Assembly (NCBI RefSeq): GCF_028583425.1
Contig: NC_072805.1
Location: 10,808,501 to 10,872,500 of the forward strand
DNA from: Eublepharis macularius
Lineage: Eukaryota; Chordata; Lepidosauria; Squamata; Eublepharidae
Length of the DNA: 64,000 nucleotides
Direction: 5' to 3'
The position numbers and the translations under genes were made by a program. Within the stretch, counting starts at the first letter, position 1; each line of letters starts with the position of its first letter. This document shows positions 11,505-21,237 of the stretch, in pieces. The notes under the pieces were generated by a model. It was not told where the DNA came from and did not search any database. It was given only the letters and a program-made list of their open reading frames with translations.

Positions 11505-12845
11505 TCAAGACTGTGTTGCCTTCTCGATGTGCCAAGAATTGTGGTCAGATGGGTGACTTTTTCCACATGTGGTGGGCATGCCCAATTATTGCGTCTTTTT
11601 GGAAACAGGTTCACCAAATTATTTTTTCAGTTACAGGTATAAAGTTAAATTTTCTTCCGGAGGTTTTTCTACTGGAGTATCAAAACCCTTTAGTAGAAAA
11701 CAAACAACATAATGAGCAAGTTTCTATTTTACTTTCTACAGCAAGAAATACTGTTGCTGCTCATTGGAAAAACCCCTTGTCGCCCCATATCAATACTTGA
11801 TGGGTCGAATATAGAGATGGGCATGAACAGAAAAAAAATGAACATGATGTTCGTTGTTCATTGCCATCCACGAACAGGGACTCACAAACAACCACGAACA
11901 TGGCCCTGTTCACGAACATGTCCGTGGTTGGCTGTTCGTTGGGGCCAGCAGGCTCTCCTCCAGCTATTATCCAAGTCAAGATCCTTACTGCACCACTCCC
12001 AGAAACCTGACCTGAGCAGGCAGCAGGAAAGGTACCAATATTAAATAATAGCTTGGCCCCAGAGCCTGGCAGCAGCCCTGGAACTTGAAGGGGTAGATCT
12101 CTATCCCACCACACACAAAGAAAATTCAAGCTCCAATGCACTCTATCAAAATGCCAACAGCAGCTGTCTCTCCCTCTCCAAAGCCAGAGCTGGGAGTCCC
12201 CCTCCCCCCTAGTCTTTGCTCCCTTGTTGTAACAAATTTGGAGCTCCACACTTGAAAGGAAGACCTGCCTATCAAGCTAAATTGGGCGCAGATTGGGGTT
12301 TCCAGGGCAACAGCAGGAGTTCAGACAGAGTTCAGACAATCCCTGCCTGAGTTGCCAAGGGAATTGATTGTAGGTGCCAGACTGTCTGCCTTGACGAACA
12401 GCAACAGACGAGGCTTGCAATGACCACCTGTTTGTTTAGAATGGGGCCTCATGAACAGCTTGTTTGTGAACAGCAGATTGGGCTGTTTGTGGCGCTTCTT
12501 TGTTCGTATTGCTGTTCGTGCCCATCTCTAGTCGCATATGGTATTATTTTGTTATGGCAAAGATGACTGTTGGTATTATACAACCATACTCTGAGAAAGC
12601 TCATAACAATTGTGTGGCAATATCGGGCCCACTAGTGCAATTTTTGGTCGAACAGGATTTTATTCTGGACAATCCAATTTACAAAGATATGATTTTTTTT
12701 CTTCTTCTGTAGATGGTTGAATGTTTTGATTGTACTTTGACGGTCTCTTTGTATTTGGATTGATTTGTAGGTTTGTCTCTCTTGTACTACTTATTTTATT
12801 AGTGGCTCGAGTATTTGTCTGAATGTTTTAAATAATTTTTTTTTA
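11505..12845 (+). mobile_element. 5'-truncated L1 inserted in the DIRS remnant
   Basis: The L1 ORF2 C-terminal region is recognisable: CAKNCGQMGDFFHMWWACP at about 11530-11590, then FWKQVHQIIF, continuing after an internal hAT with RIWYYFVMAKMTVG at about 12530. It ends in an A-rich tail. The 9-mer AAAAAGACT occurs on both sides (11496-11504 and 12846-12854) and is a good candidate for the L1 target-site duplication, although the A-tail makes its left edge ambiguous. Confidence 0.8.
11812..12530. mobile_element. hAT non-autonomous element inside the L1
   Basis: 719-bp element with inverted termini TAGAGATGGGCATGAAC and GTTCGTGCCCATCTCTA. Flanking 8-mers GTCGAATA (11804-11811) and GTCGCATA (12531-12538) agree at 7 of 8 positions, a hAT-type duplication. 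It interrupts the L1 ORF2 reading, which resumes on the far side. Many GTTCGT/ACGAAC motifs lie near both ends. It has no transposase frame. A related right end lies at 21008-21237. Confidence 0.9.
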
Positions 12846-12854
12846 AAAAAGACT

Positions 12855-13700
12855 ACTTTGCCTACTGCTGCGTCCTGTTTCAAGTCTACATCAATGGCAT
12901 AATGTTTCATGAATGTAGACAGTGTAAAACAGGTGGCTGCTTTGCATACATCAACTAGTGGAATGCTCAGTTTGAAAGCTGACACAGTGGAGTGTGCCTT
13001 GGTGAATGTGCTTGTATGTGCAGCGGGCAAGGTTGCTTACCCTCTTAACAGGTCTTCATAAGCCACACTATCCATTTGGAAATAGTCTGAGCAGAATTTT
13101 TTTGTCCAATTTTATTCCTTTTAAATGATACAAAGAGATTAGAGTCCTTCCAAAAGGCAGCTGCCCTATCCAAATAGAAATGCAAGGCACATTTAACATC
13201 CAGAGTGTGAGAGAGTCTTTCTGTGTCATCGTGAGGTGTTGGGAAGAATGTCCTGGTTCAGGTGGAATGCAGAGACAACCTTTGGCAGAAAGGGGAGGCT
13301 TGGCTGGAGAACGACCTTGCCCCAAAACGTCTTGATAAAAGGAGGGTCAGATCTGGGGCATTACAATTCACTCACCTTCCTAGCCGACGTTATGGCTACC
13401 GGAAAAGCTGTTTTTGCTGACAGCATTTTGAGCAAGCATGTAGCTAGGGGCTCAAAAGGCTTATGCATAATAGAGATTAGAACTAAGGAGAGGCACCACT
13501 GAGGAATGGGCCTTGAAGCCGGGGGATATAGGTTAGCTAGACCTCTAAGGAAGGACTTGCATTCCAACTGGGCAAAGAGCGATTTTCCGTTTATAGTGTC
13601 ATGGTAGACAGAAGTGGATGCCAGAGGGACCTTTATGCAGAAGTTAGACAAACTTTGGTCTTTTAGGTGCCCTTTTATAGCCACACCTGGAGAAAAAGTG
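12855..13700 (-). pseudogene. DIRS tyrosine recombinase pseudogene
   Basis: Minus-strand fragments align by eye with the intact recombinase at 59233-60777. The part at 13361-13684 shows PIPQWCLSLVLI, FEPLATCLLKML and TSARKVSEL, where the catalytic Arg position lies in ARKVSEL. The part at 12840-13030 shows VDVCKAATCF and MKHYAIDVDLKQD, with the nucleophile Tyr in HYAID. The usual Trp before the Tyr has become Cys (ATCF versus ATWS). The intervening HxxR segment is disrupted. No expression is expected. Confidence 0.8.
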
Positions 13701-13740
13701 TGTGAAAAGGTCGGATGAGCATCTCATGCCTCTAGGAGAG

Positions 13741-14900
13741 CCTCTGCAGCTGGCCTGTGCATAGACGGATCCCATGTAGGACTGCACAGAAGCCGCAACG
13801 ATGAACTACACATTCACACACCCCTACTTTTCAGAAACATCATCAGAAATTATGTTTTTTAATTTCTTGTTCAGCTAATAGCTAAAGGTTGCCCCCCCTC
13901 CCTTATGAATAGCCACAGCTACACAACAGGCATCTACAAATCCAAGAAAACCCTGAAGGTACACAAAAATGTGGCTATAATGACCAGCAGCTGCCAGTTG
14001 TCCCCCCCTCACCACCTGGGGGGCAGAGGCATTGGAGTGGGAGCAGCAAGCTGGAGAGGGGAGGGTGAGTACAGAGGAGGCAATCCAGAGCAGAGGGGGG
14101 GCGAGCTGAGAGGGGCCAAGCCAAAGTTGGAGATAATGTGGAAGCCACAATGGCAAGAAGGGAAGAAATGGGCTTGCCTCTCCCCTGTGAGTCCCTGTTT
14201 TGTTAATTGCAGTTTAAAGGACAAAAAGATAATTTTCTTCTTTAAGATGCTAACAGAGAAGGGGAAAGGAAACAAAAAGGAAATATAAGGCGATTTATTT
14301 AAAAATATGGGGGTGGGGGTGGGTGGCAAATTTCACTGCATGCTTCATTGACCTATACAGTCATATGTTCAACAGTTTTGGGGTGACAGCATTACCTTTG
14401 GGGAATCATGTTTCAACATCTGCTTGTTGGTTTTCATTGAAAGTTTGCATGAGAGATATTTTTGCAGATACAAAAGAGCGTGATCCTCTGACTGCCTTTT
14501 TCACATATCTGCCAGAGACACCTTATCTCTGGACATAAGACAAATAGCCTGCCCCCCCCTCCCCAACAGCTCTCCTGTATTGGCAAAAGCACACTGGGTA
14601 GAAAGCAGGGACTGAGGGAGACTTTCCTTCCTCTGTGTATGCACCCGCAAGCCTCTCTCTCTCCCCAAAGAATGTTGAAGGTAAGTCCAGTCAGATATAA
14701 AATGCACGTTCAGTTAGAAATTCCCCCCGTTAAATACGTGTGATCAGGCCCCAAGTATGCCAGAGACTCTCTGAGCTGTACCAGTTTAGGAACTGTAGTC
14801 CCAGAACTGGGCAAACAGGCACCCTCAACTTGACTCTGAGCTCTGAAATTTTGCACAAGCAGAACCAATTCTAGGGAGTGATCTGCTCATGTCAGAAGAG
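13741..14900. other. Unassigned intergenic sequence
   Basis: No gene seen. G/C-rich patches (13890-14120) give several overlapping open frames with low-complexity Pro, Ser or Gly composition, which I treat as chance. Nothing else recognised. Confidence 0.4.
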
Positions 14901-14995
14901 AGCATTCGGTGTGGTGGTTAAGAGCAATGGGACTCTAATTTGGAGAACCAAGTTTGATTCCCCACTCCCCCACTTGCAGCCAGCTGGGTGATCTT

Positions 14996-16204
14996 CATAG
15001 AATCATAGAATCATAGAGTTGGAAGGGGCCATACAGTTGGAAGGGGCCATACAGACCATCTAGTCCAACCCCCTGCCCAGTGCAGGATCAGCCTAAAGCA
15101 TCCCTGACAAATATTCATCCAGCCTCTTCTTGAAAACTGCCAGTGAAGGGGAGCTCGCCACCTCCCTAGGGAGCTGATTCCACTTTTGAACTACTCTGAC
15201 CGTGAAAAAGTTCTTCCTAATATCCAGCTGGTACCTTTGTGCATGTAATTTAAACCCATTGCTTCGGGTCCTACCCTCTGCTGCCAACTGGAACAGCTCC
15301 TTGCCCTCCTCCAAATGACAGCCTTTCAAATATTTAAGGAGAGCAATCATGTCCCCCCTCAACCTCCTCTTCTCCAAACTAAACATTCCCAAGGCCCTCA
15401 GCCTTTCCTCGTAGGGCTCAGTCTCCAGACCCCTGATCATTCTTGTTGCTCTCCTCTGCACCCTCTCGATTTTGCCCACATCCTTTTTGAAGTGAGGCCT
15501 CCAGAACTGCACACAATATTCCAGGTGTGGTCTGACCAAGGCAGTATAGAAAGGGGCTATGACCTCCTGCGATTTTGACGCTATGGCCCCTTTGATACAA
15601 CCCAGGATTGAATTAGCCTTTTTTGCCACCGCATCACACTGACTGCTCATATTCAGTTTACAGTCCACTCTTACCCCAAGATCCCTTTCACATAGACTAC
15701 TGCCCAGAAGTGTATCCCACATCCAGTATTTGTGCTTCCCATTTTTGTGGCCCAGATGTAATACTGAGCACTTGTCTTTGTTGAATTGCATCCTATTCAC
15801 AGCTGCCCACTTCTCCAGAGTATTCAGGTCTTGTTGAACTTTAATTCTATCTTCTTGGGTGTTTGCTACTGCTCCCAATTTGGTATCATCATCAGATTTA
15901 ATGAGCAGCCCTTCCACTCCTTCATCCAGATCATTGATAAAAATATTGAAAAGTACCAGGCCCAAAACTGAGCCCTGCGGCACCCCACTGGACACCTCCC
16001 TCCAATCTGATGAAACGCCATTGACCACCACTCTTTGAGTGCGGTCCTCCAACCAGTTCCCTATCCACCAAACTGTCCTATAGTCCACTCCACAGTCTTC
16101 CAGTTTGCCCATCAGAATGTCATGGGGGACCTTATCAAAAGCTTTACTGAAATCCAGATGAATCACGTCAACAGAGTTCCCCCGATCCAGTAAGCTGGTC
16201 ACTC
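14996..16204 (-). mobile_element. CR1 LINE copy inserted in the SINE
   Basis: 5'-truncated CR1 on the minus strand. The 3' end lies at the left, with CATAGAATCATAGAATCATA octamer repeats. It carries an internal 19-bp repeat (AGTTGGAAGGGGCCATACA twice near 15019-15056). GATCTT occurs at both junctions (14990-14995 and 16205-16210), a plausible short target duplication. It is close in sequence to the broken plus-strand copy at 1060-2262, so this CR1 subfamily was active fairly recently. Confidence 0.9.
15093..16202 (-). CDS. CR1 reverse transcriptase C-terminal part, open but truncated
   Basis: A 369-residue open frame covers the RT palm to the C-terminus of CR1 ORF2: [15 protein letters not shown] (about residues 17-31), [16 protein letters not shown], the catalytic loop, then FNKDKCSVLHLGHKN, DLGVRVDCKLNMSSQCD and the final VFKKRLDEYLSGML. 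The catalytic loop reads SDDDTKLG instead of the FADDTKLG in the other copy, so the hydrophobic-Ala pair before the DD is changed. The N-terminal endonuclease and first part of the RT are absent. It is a fossil fragment with an intact frame, not a functional gene. Confidence 0.85.
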   Translation of the reverse strand: MTSLLDRGNSVDVIHLDFSKAFDKVPHDILMGKLEDCGVDYRTVWWIGNWLEDRTQRVVVNGVSSDWREVSSGVPQGSVLGLVLFNIFINDLDEGVEGLLIKSDDDTKLGAVANTQEDRIKVQQDLNTLEKWAAVNRMQFNKDKCSVLHLGHKNGKHKYWMWDTLLGSSLCERDLGVRVDCKLNMSSQCDAVAKKANSILGCIKGAIASKSQEVIAPFYTALVRPHLEYCVQFWRPHFKKDVGKIERVQRRATRMIRGLETEPYEERLRALGMFSLEKRRLRGDMIALLKYLKGCHLEEGKELFQLAAEGRTRSNGFKLHAQRYQLDIRKNFFTVRVVQKWNQLPREVASSPSLAVFKKRLDEYLSGML

Positions 16205-16246
16205 GATCTTGGGTCAGTCACAGCTCTTCCAGAGCATTCTCAGCCC

Positions 16247-17383
16247 TAGGGGTGTGTGCTTCTGGAATCCAATTCAGGTAAAATACCTGATAGCATGCTG
16301 GCCCCAATTTGGAAATCCTGAAGCAAAGCTTCCCAAAGCATTTGGAATGCTTCAGGAAGTTTCGGGGGACCCGGGGGGGGGGGAAGGGTTAGATTTAAAG
16401 GGCCCTTTTGCAAGTGGCAGGGCCCTTTAAACCCAACCATTCCCTCCCCCCTTCCCCCCCCCCACTTACCTGGCACTGGCAGAAGGTAAGGCTGGCCCTC
16501 TCTGCTGGCCATCCACGGCAGCCGCAGCGGAGGCAGGAGAGAAGGCCCTCTCTGCTAGCCAGCCGCACCAGGACAGCGCTGGCAGGAGGGAAGGCCCTGT
16601 CTGCTGGCCAGCCGCACTGGCACAGCGCCAACAGGAGGGAAGGCCCTTTCTGCTGGCCAGCCGCGCCGGTCATGGCAGCGGCAGGGAAGGCCCTGGCTGC
16701 ACTACCAGACTATGGAATCCCTGTTATCTAGACTTCGTCTCCCCCTTCTGCAAGAAGCACAATGTCTTGGTTTCAAAAGGTTTATTGGAAGACTAGGCTC
16801 TGACACAAGTATCCATATTCCAAGGCCTAGAAAGGATCTTGGCTGAACACATACATTGTTGAGAATGAGAGAAGAAAACAAAACTGGTGATACATCAAAC
16901 CCTTCACTCCCAGCCTCCCCCCACATCTTCCAGGGCGATGGGAACTTTGCTGTGGGAAGGCTCGGCCCGTCAAGGTCTCTGGCTGTAGAAACAGATACGA
17001 GTATTCTCTCCCATGGAAAGCGCGGTCAAAATAACACCTGGACCAGGAGGGAGAAAAAGGCTAGCAACTACAGATTAAACATGGCGTAACTCTGACCAAG
17101 GAACCTCACAACGTATTGTATCCTGACAAGATAAGTGGGGTTGGGGTGGGGGAATGCGGTTAAAGGGTGGGGGGTGGGTGTTTAAGGGTGGAGATAGCCT
17201 CCCTCTCCCTCCTCCCCTGTCACTTCAGTATGCTCCGAATCTTTACAGAGCACACTAAAGCGGCCTGGAAACCTGAATCCAAAGTGGCATGCTGCTTTGG
17301 ATTTCGGGGATTTTCGGATCTTTTTCCCACTTCAGGTAAACCTGAAGCGGGAAACCCGAATCTTTTTGGGTTGCACACCGCTA
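16247..17383. mobile_element. hAT-like element inserted in the SINE
   Basis: 1137-bp element. Termini TAGGGGTGTGTGC and (reverse) TAGCGGTGTGCAA are inverted. It is flanked by a perfect 8-bp duplication CTCAGCCC (16239-16246 and 17384-17391). Sub-terminal parts carry GAAACCCGAA and TTCGGGGATTT-like motifs. A 55-60 bp tandem repeat lies inside. From about 16740 to 17090 there is different sequence that may be a further nested insertion. No transposase frame. Confidence 0.85.
16478..16700. repeat. Tandem repeat, about 55-60 bp unit, 4 copies
   Basis: The block GGGAAGGCCCT.TCTGCTGG followed by CCAGCCGC recurs about four times with small changes. It is CpG- and GC-rich and lies inside the hAT element. 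Open frames here are repeat artefacts. Confidence 0.75.
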
Positions 17384-17515
17384 CTCAGCCCCACCCACCT
17401 CATAGGGTGATTGTTGTGGGGATAATAATAACATACTTTGTAAACTGCTCTGAGTGGACATTAAGTTATCCTGAAGGGTGACATATAAATCAATTGTTAT
17501 TATTATTATATTATG

Positions 17516-18720
17516 CTGATTGGCTGCTCCAGATTCCATTCATTTGGCCCGCTACCTACACATTCAGACCTGGTCAATGGTTCCTCTTCCTCTTCCGTCT
17601 CTGGCTTTAAAGTTATGTTCTAAGGATGAGGGCCGTGGCAGGTTGGCTGTCCTACAAGGTTAGCACAATCTGCAAGGGTGTTTTATGGGACCCCATGGTA
17701 GAGCTATGTGAACCACACACACTCCAACATTTCTGCAAAACTAACTGAAACTCTTTTTGCTTCTCTCAAAACTCCTTGAACATTTCTCACACCTAGGAGA
17801 CTCCACATTGGGGGGGCTAGTCTTTTTTCAAAGCAAAGTAAAAAGCTAGTTTTCACATTTCAAAAATGCAGGACAGATTCACGTGGAATAATTCCTGTTG
17901 AAAGTCTTGGCGCTGATTTAAACCATCAAAGCTCAGCTCCAATCCATGGGCTTTGGAGCTTGCCGGAACCACTTTGCTTGGCTCACCTCGTGCCAGATGG
18001 ACAGGGTCACCCGAAAGATGCTAAGTTTGCCCAACATGCTTTGCTCTCCCACAGCCCTTGTGGGGGAGAACTACATGAGGAAATAACCTTATGTGGCTTT
18101 GCACATTTTTCCTGCAATTGAGACCTCCACAACGCACCGTCTGGAATGCAGATGCTTGTCAGTCATGTGGTCGTAAATGGGATTAAGAGCTGCTTTTAGG
18201 AAAGCTATATTACTAGCCTTACATGGTCATTCGGGGGGAAGAGGCAGATCTGGCTGCTTTGTCGTTTGCCCAGAAACTTCATCCAAAACTACCTTTCTTG
18301 AGGCTTTCTGGTGTTATGAAGAATATGTTGTGTCAATATTGGTGCTTCTTAATTGCCAGGATGGAACCATTGGGACCAATGGTGGCATTAAAGCAGAACC
18401 AGCTTGCCTGAGATTTAAAAAGGATTATCTAGAATGACTTCAGGCTCCTGGCATTTGGGTCCAAGTGACTTTATTCTCAGCTGGCCTGCCTTACTGATGG
18501 GGCTGTGAGGCAAAGCTGGGTGAGGCCAGAAGGAAGAGAATCGGCAGACACTCTAGGCAGCTCCCTAGCTGGTATCGTTGTGACCAGGATTTTTAAAAAA
18601 GGACCTTTTAAACTATATTCTGTTTGGGAATTAGTAGCTGTCCTCTTCTCCCATGTACAGAGAGCCTGCAGTGTAGTGGCAAGAGCTTGGGGAAGTTGAG
18701 TTGAGTTTGTGCCCTGTTAA
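17516..18720. other. Unassigned intergenic sequence
   Basis: No gene or recognisable repeat. Short open frames (for example 18177-18437) have no motif I know. Confidence 0.35.
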
Positions 18721-18729
18721 CTCAAACAG

Positions 18730-19270
18730 GACACAGTATCTTATTCCAGGACACCAAAATACTGGACAACACTTCCAACTACTTTGTCAGACTGCACAGG
18801 AAAGCCAGTGAAATTCACAAGCATAAGCAAAACTTCAACAGGAAAGAAGAAACCTTAAGAATGAACAGAGCATGGTTTCCAGTTCTGAAAAACACCAGGC
18901 TAACAAAACATTCTATACCCGACAATAGCCCTGCAGAGAAGATTAAAACATCAAGCACCAATCCATATACAAAAGAACCTCCTCAGGATACAGTGAAGCC
19001 TCCCGCCATTAGCATTCCACACCCTGGGAAACTCTTACAGGATGACTCAGCTCAACCCCACCCCTCCTGAGTAGATATAAATGACCTGCCAACATCTTTT
19101 CCACACTGTGACACTGAGAGATCTCTGTCTTTTGGTGCTACACCTCTGAAGATGCCAGCCACAGCTGCTGGCGAAACGTCAGGAACTACAATGCCAAGAC
19201 CACGGCAATACAGCCCGGAAAACCCACAACAACCATTGTTCTCCGGCCGTGAAAGCCTTCGACAATACAT
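18730..19270 (+). mobile_element. Penelope-like element 3' end
   Basis: The plus frame ending at 19070 reads RKASEIHKHKQNFNRKEETL followed by MNRAWFPVL. This resembles the end of the GIY-YIG endonuclease region of Penelope-like elements (EI.K....NFNR...). A Pro/Ser-rich tail follows, then a stop, then a non-coding tail with a hammerhead-like motif (19144-19182) and a GGCAATACAGCCCGGAAAAC block. The upstream reverse transcriptase is absent. A second copy of the non-coding tail lies at 35323-35445. Confidence 0.7.
19144..19185 (+). ncRNA. Hammerhead-ribozyme-like motif in PLE tail
   Basis: CTGAAGA, one extra T, a perfect six-pair stem GCCAGC/GCTGGC with a seven-base loop, then GAAACGTC. This follows the hammerhead order; position 7 of the core tolerates variation, and GAAAC-GTC would give the very short stem III reported for PLE hammerheads. 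Stem I is not clear. Confidence 0.45.
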
Positions 19271-19275
19271 CCGTC

Positions 19276-19730
19276 AGTGATCTTGGGCCTCTCATTCTCT
19301 CATTTGGCCTCTCCTTCGTCATGAGGATAACATGGAGCAGGGCAAGCCATTGATGCTGCCTTGAGGGCCTTGGAAGAAAGCCGTGATAAAAATGTAACAG
19401 ACAGGTTTCAATTTTGTCCTATGGGGTGGCTGCCTTCTGTTGGAGACTTGGAAAATCTAAAAGAATATTGAATTGATACCTTTCTGGTTTACCAGTTTTT
19501 AATTTGCATTTTTTCTTCTACAGATTTCTGATGTGCACAAAGCCTGATCAAACCACTGTGCAACAAAAAAAAAAGTTGAAATGATTGCACAACCCCCTAA
19601 GATTTCATTTTGCATGGTAAGTTTGACACAGATGCACAGTGATTAACTAGGATCACACATAAAAAAAATGTTGATGCAATCATCCAGTCACATCAAGATT
19701 TCTTTTTGGCCCTGTGATTTATAGCCAAAC
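19276..19730. other. Unassigned sequence
   Basis: No gene or repeat recognised. Confidence 0.3.
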
Positions 19731-20096
19731 GATACGAGATGCCTGACACGTGTTCTTCACATGTCCGGTCCTGCAAGGTTCCCTGGGTAGTGTTGTCTTT
19801 TTGCAAGAGGGAGAATCCCCCCCCCCACTGCTCTTCTCCTCAACAGAGAATCACATTGTAGATTCTCTTTCTCTCTTGCAAAAAGCTGCCCTGGATTTCC
19901 TGCCTCCTGTTATGTCCACCCCCACCTGAGCTCCTGGAGGAAAACCCGAGCTGAGGTTTTTTGCAAGAGACAGAGAGAGAATCCCCCCACTGCTCTTCCC
20001 CCAGCAGAGAATCGCATGGAGCAGCTGTTCTTTGAAAGACTACATTATCCAGGGAACCTTGCAGAACATGACACGCACCCAGGCGTCTCATGTAGT
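19731..20096. mobile_element. TIR element with about 65-bp inverted arms
   Basis: The left end (GATGCCTGACACGTGTTCTTC, then CTGCAAGGTTCCCTGG and a TAGT.TTGTCTTT block) is matched in reverse by the right end (AAAGACTACATTATCCAGGG, then AACCTTGCAGAACATGACAC and ACCCAGGCGTCTCAT). The interior has two copies of a GAGAATCCCCCCACTGCTCTTC-like block and a GAGAATC(A/G)CAT block. No coding capacity. Looks like a decayed MITE; edges are approximate. Confidence 0.65.
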
Positions 20097-20459
20097 TTCC
20101 CTCCTAGTCAATCCCATACTGGTAGCAAGCAAGAGAAAAGAAAGACAGAGACGAATAACTGCACAGGTGCTGAATGCAGTCCAAAGGGGAAGGCCGGCAG
20201 ATGATAAACTCATTGATGCTGCTTGGAAAACTAGGCTAAGGAATTGGGGGGACACAGAATCTGAGAACTTCTGATGGGAGAAGCTCACAAGGATCCCTGG
20301 TTCCTCTAAGGGGATGTATATCAAGTAGTTTTTAAAAATATCATTATTCATCATGATTCTGTAATGAAAACTTAATGCCACTGTATGTCACTAATGTTAA
20401 AATAGTGACACATAGTGACATTAAGTAATATTTGGCCACTTGCTACTCTGGTTTGGAAA

Positions 20460-21237
20460 GGCAAGGAGAGAGAGAGAGAGTTCTAAGGCCTGGGAGCCTC
20501 GCCACCTGATTAGCGGTCACAGTGGGGTGGGAGAGACAGCCCAGAGGCTTCAGGAAGGGGGATGCCTGATGTTGGGTGACAGCCCAGAGTTTGCACCCCA
20601 GAAAAGCATGATCCATGGCTCTCCCCCTTTAGTCCCCACTGTCCTCTGAAGACCCCCCCCAGTTTCAGAGAGATTGCACCCCGAGAAAGGCATGATCCAT
20701 GTCCCCCCCCCCCCACTTTTGCTGTCATTTTTTGTTCGCAGTGGCAAAAACGGAACTGCCTGTTGGAAGGCAGCTACTTTGAGGGGTTACAAACTGACCT
20801 TCCCAATGTCCAGTACCCACCAAATTTGCAGGGGACATAGTCCTCACTGTCCTCCGAAGACCCCCCAAGTTTCAGAGAGATTGCACCCCGGCAAAGGCAT
20901 GATCCACGGGTGTTCCCATTGGCTGTCATTTTCTCTTCACTGTGGCAAAAACGAGATTCTGTGCTGGAAGTACTTTGAAGGGTTAAAGCCAGAAGGAAAG
21001 CCAGAAGGAGTTCAGACAGAGTTCAGTCCCTCCCTCTCTGGTTGCCAAGGGGATTGATTGCAGCAGGCGCTGGACTGTCAGGCTTGTCGAATGGCTGCCG
21101 AAGGCAACAAACAAGGCTTTTAACGACCACCACCTGTTCGTTTAGGATGGAGCCTCAGGAACAGCTTGCTCCCGAACAGCAGATTGGGCTGTTCGTGGGG
21201 TTTTTCTATTCGTAATGCTGTTTGTGCCCGTGTCTAG
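20460..21237 (+). mobile_element. hAT relative of the 11.8-kb element, left end missing
   Basis: From about 21008 to 21237 it tracks the right half of the hAT at 11812-12530: a GTTCAGACAGAGTTCAG block, GCCAAGG.GATTGATTG, GAACAGCAGATTGGGCTGTT and the end GTGCCCGTGTCTAG. The part before it (20590-20990) holds two or three copies of a block with GTTTCAGAGAGATTGCACCC and GCATGATCCA, about 230 bp apart. I did not find a matching left terminus, so the left edge is a guess. Confidence 0.6.

Larger units (their letters stand above)
11122..13740 (-). mobile_element. Decayed DIRS-like element, split by an L1
   Basis: Two parts of one element flank an inserted L1. Part one (11122-11495) resembles the terminal region of the young DIRS element at 58591-59000: ACTTACACTTGTTCGTTATG near 11130, a region with the CGCATGGGATCTGCACATGC block, and an inverted counterpart near 11376-11425. 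Part two (12855-13740) encodes remnants of a tyrosine recombinase on the minus strand. Many stops and frame changes; non-functional. Confidence 0.75.
14901..17515 (+). mobile_element. tRNA-derived SINE interrupted by a CR1 and a hAT
   Basis: The SINE is present in three pieces that join in order: 14901-14995 (GTGGTGGTTAAGAGCAATGG head with GGTTTGATTCC-like B box), 16205-16246 (ATCTTGGGTCAGTCACAGCT and so on), and 17384-17515 (CTCAGCCCCACCCACCTCAT, then a GTAAACTGCTCTGAG tail and a TTATTATTATTA run). Between the pieces lie a CR1 (14996-16204) and a hAT (16247-17383). Both insertions are therefore younger than the SINE. Confidence 0.85.
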
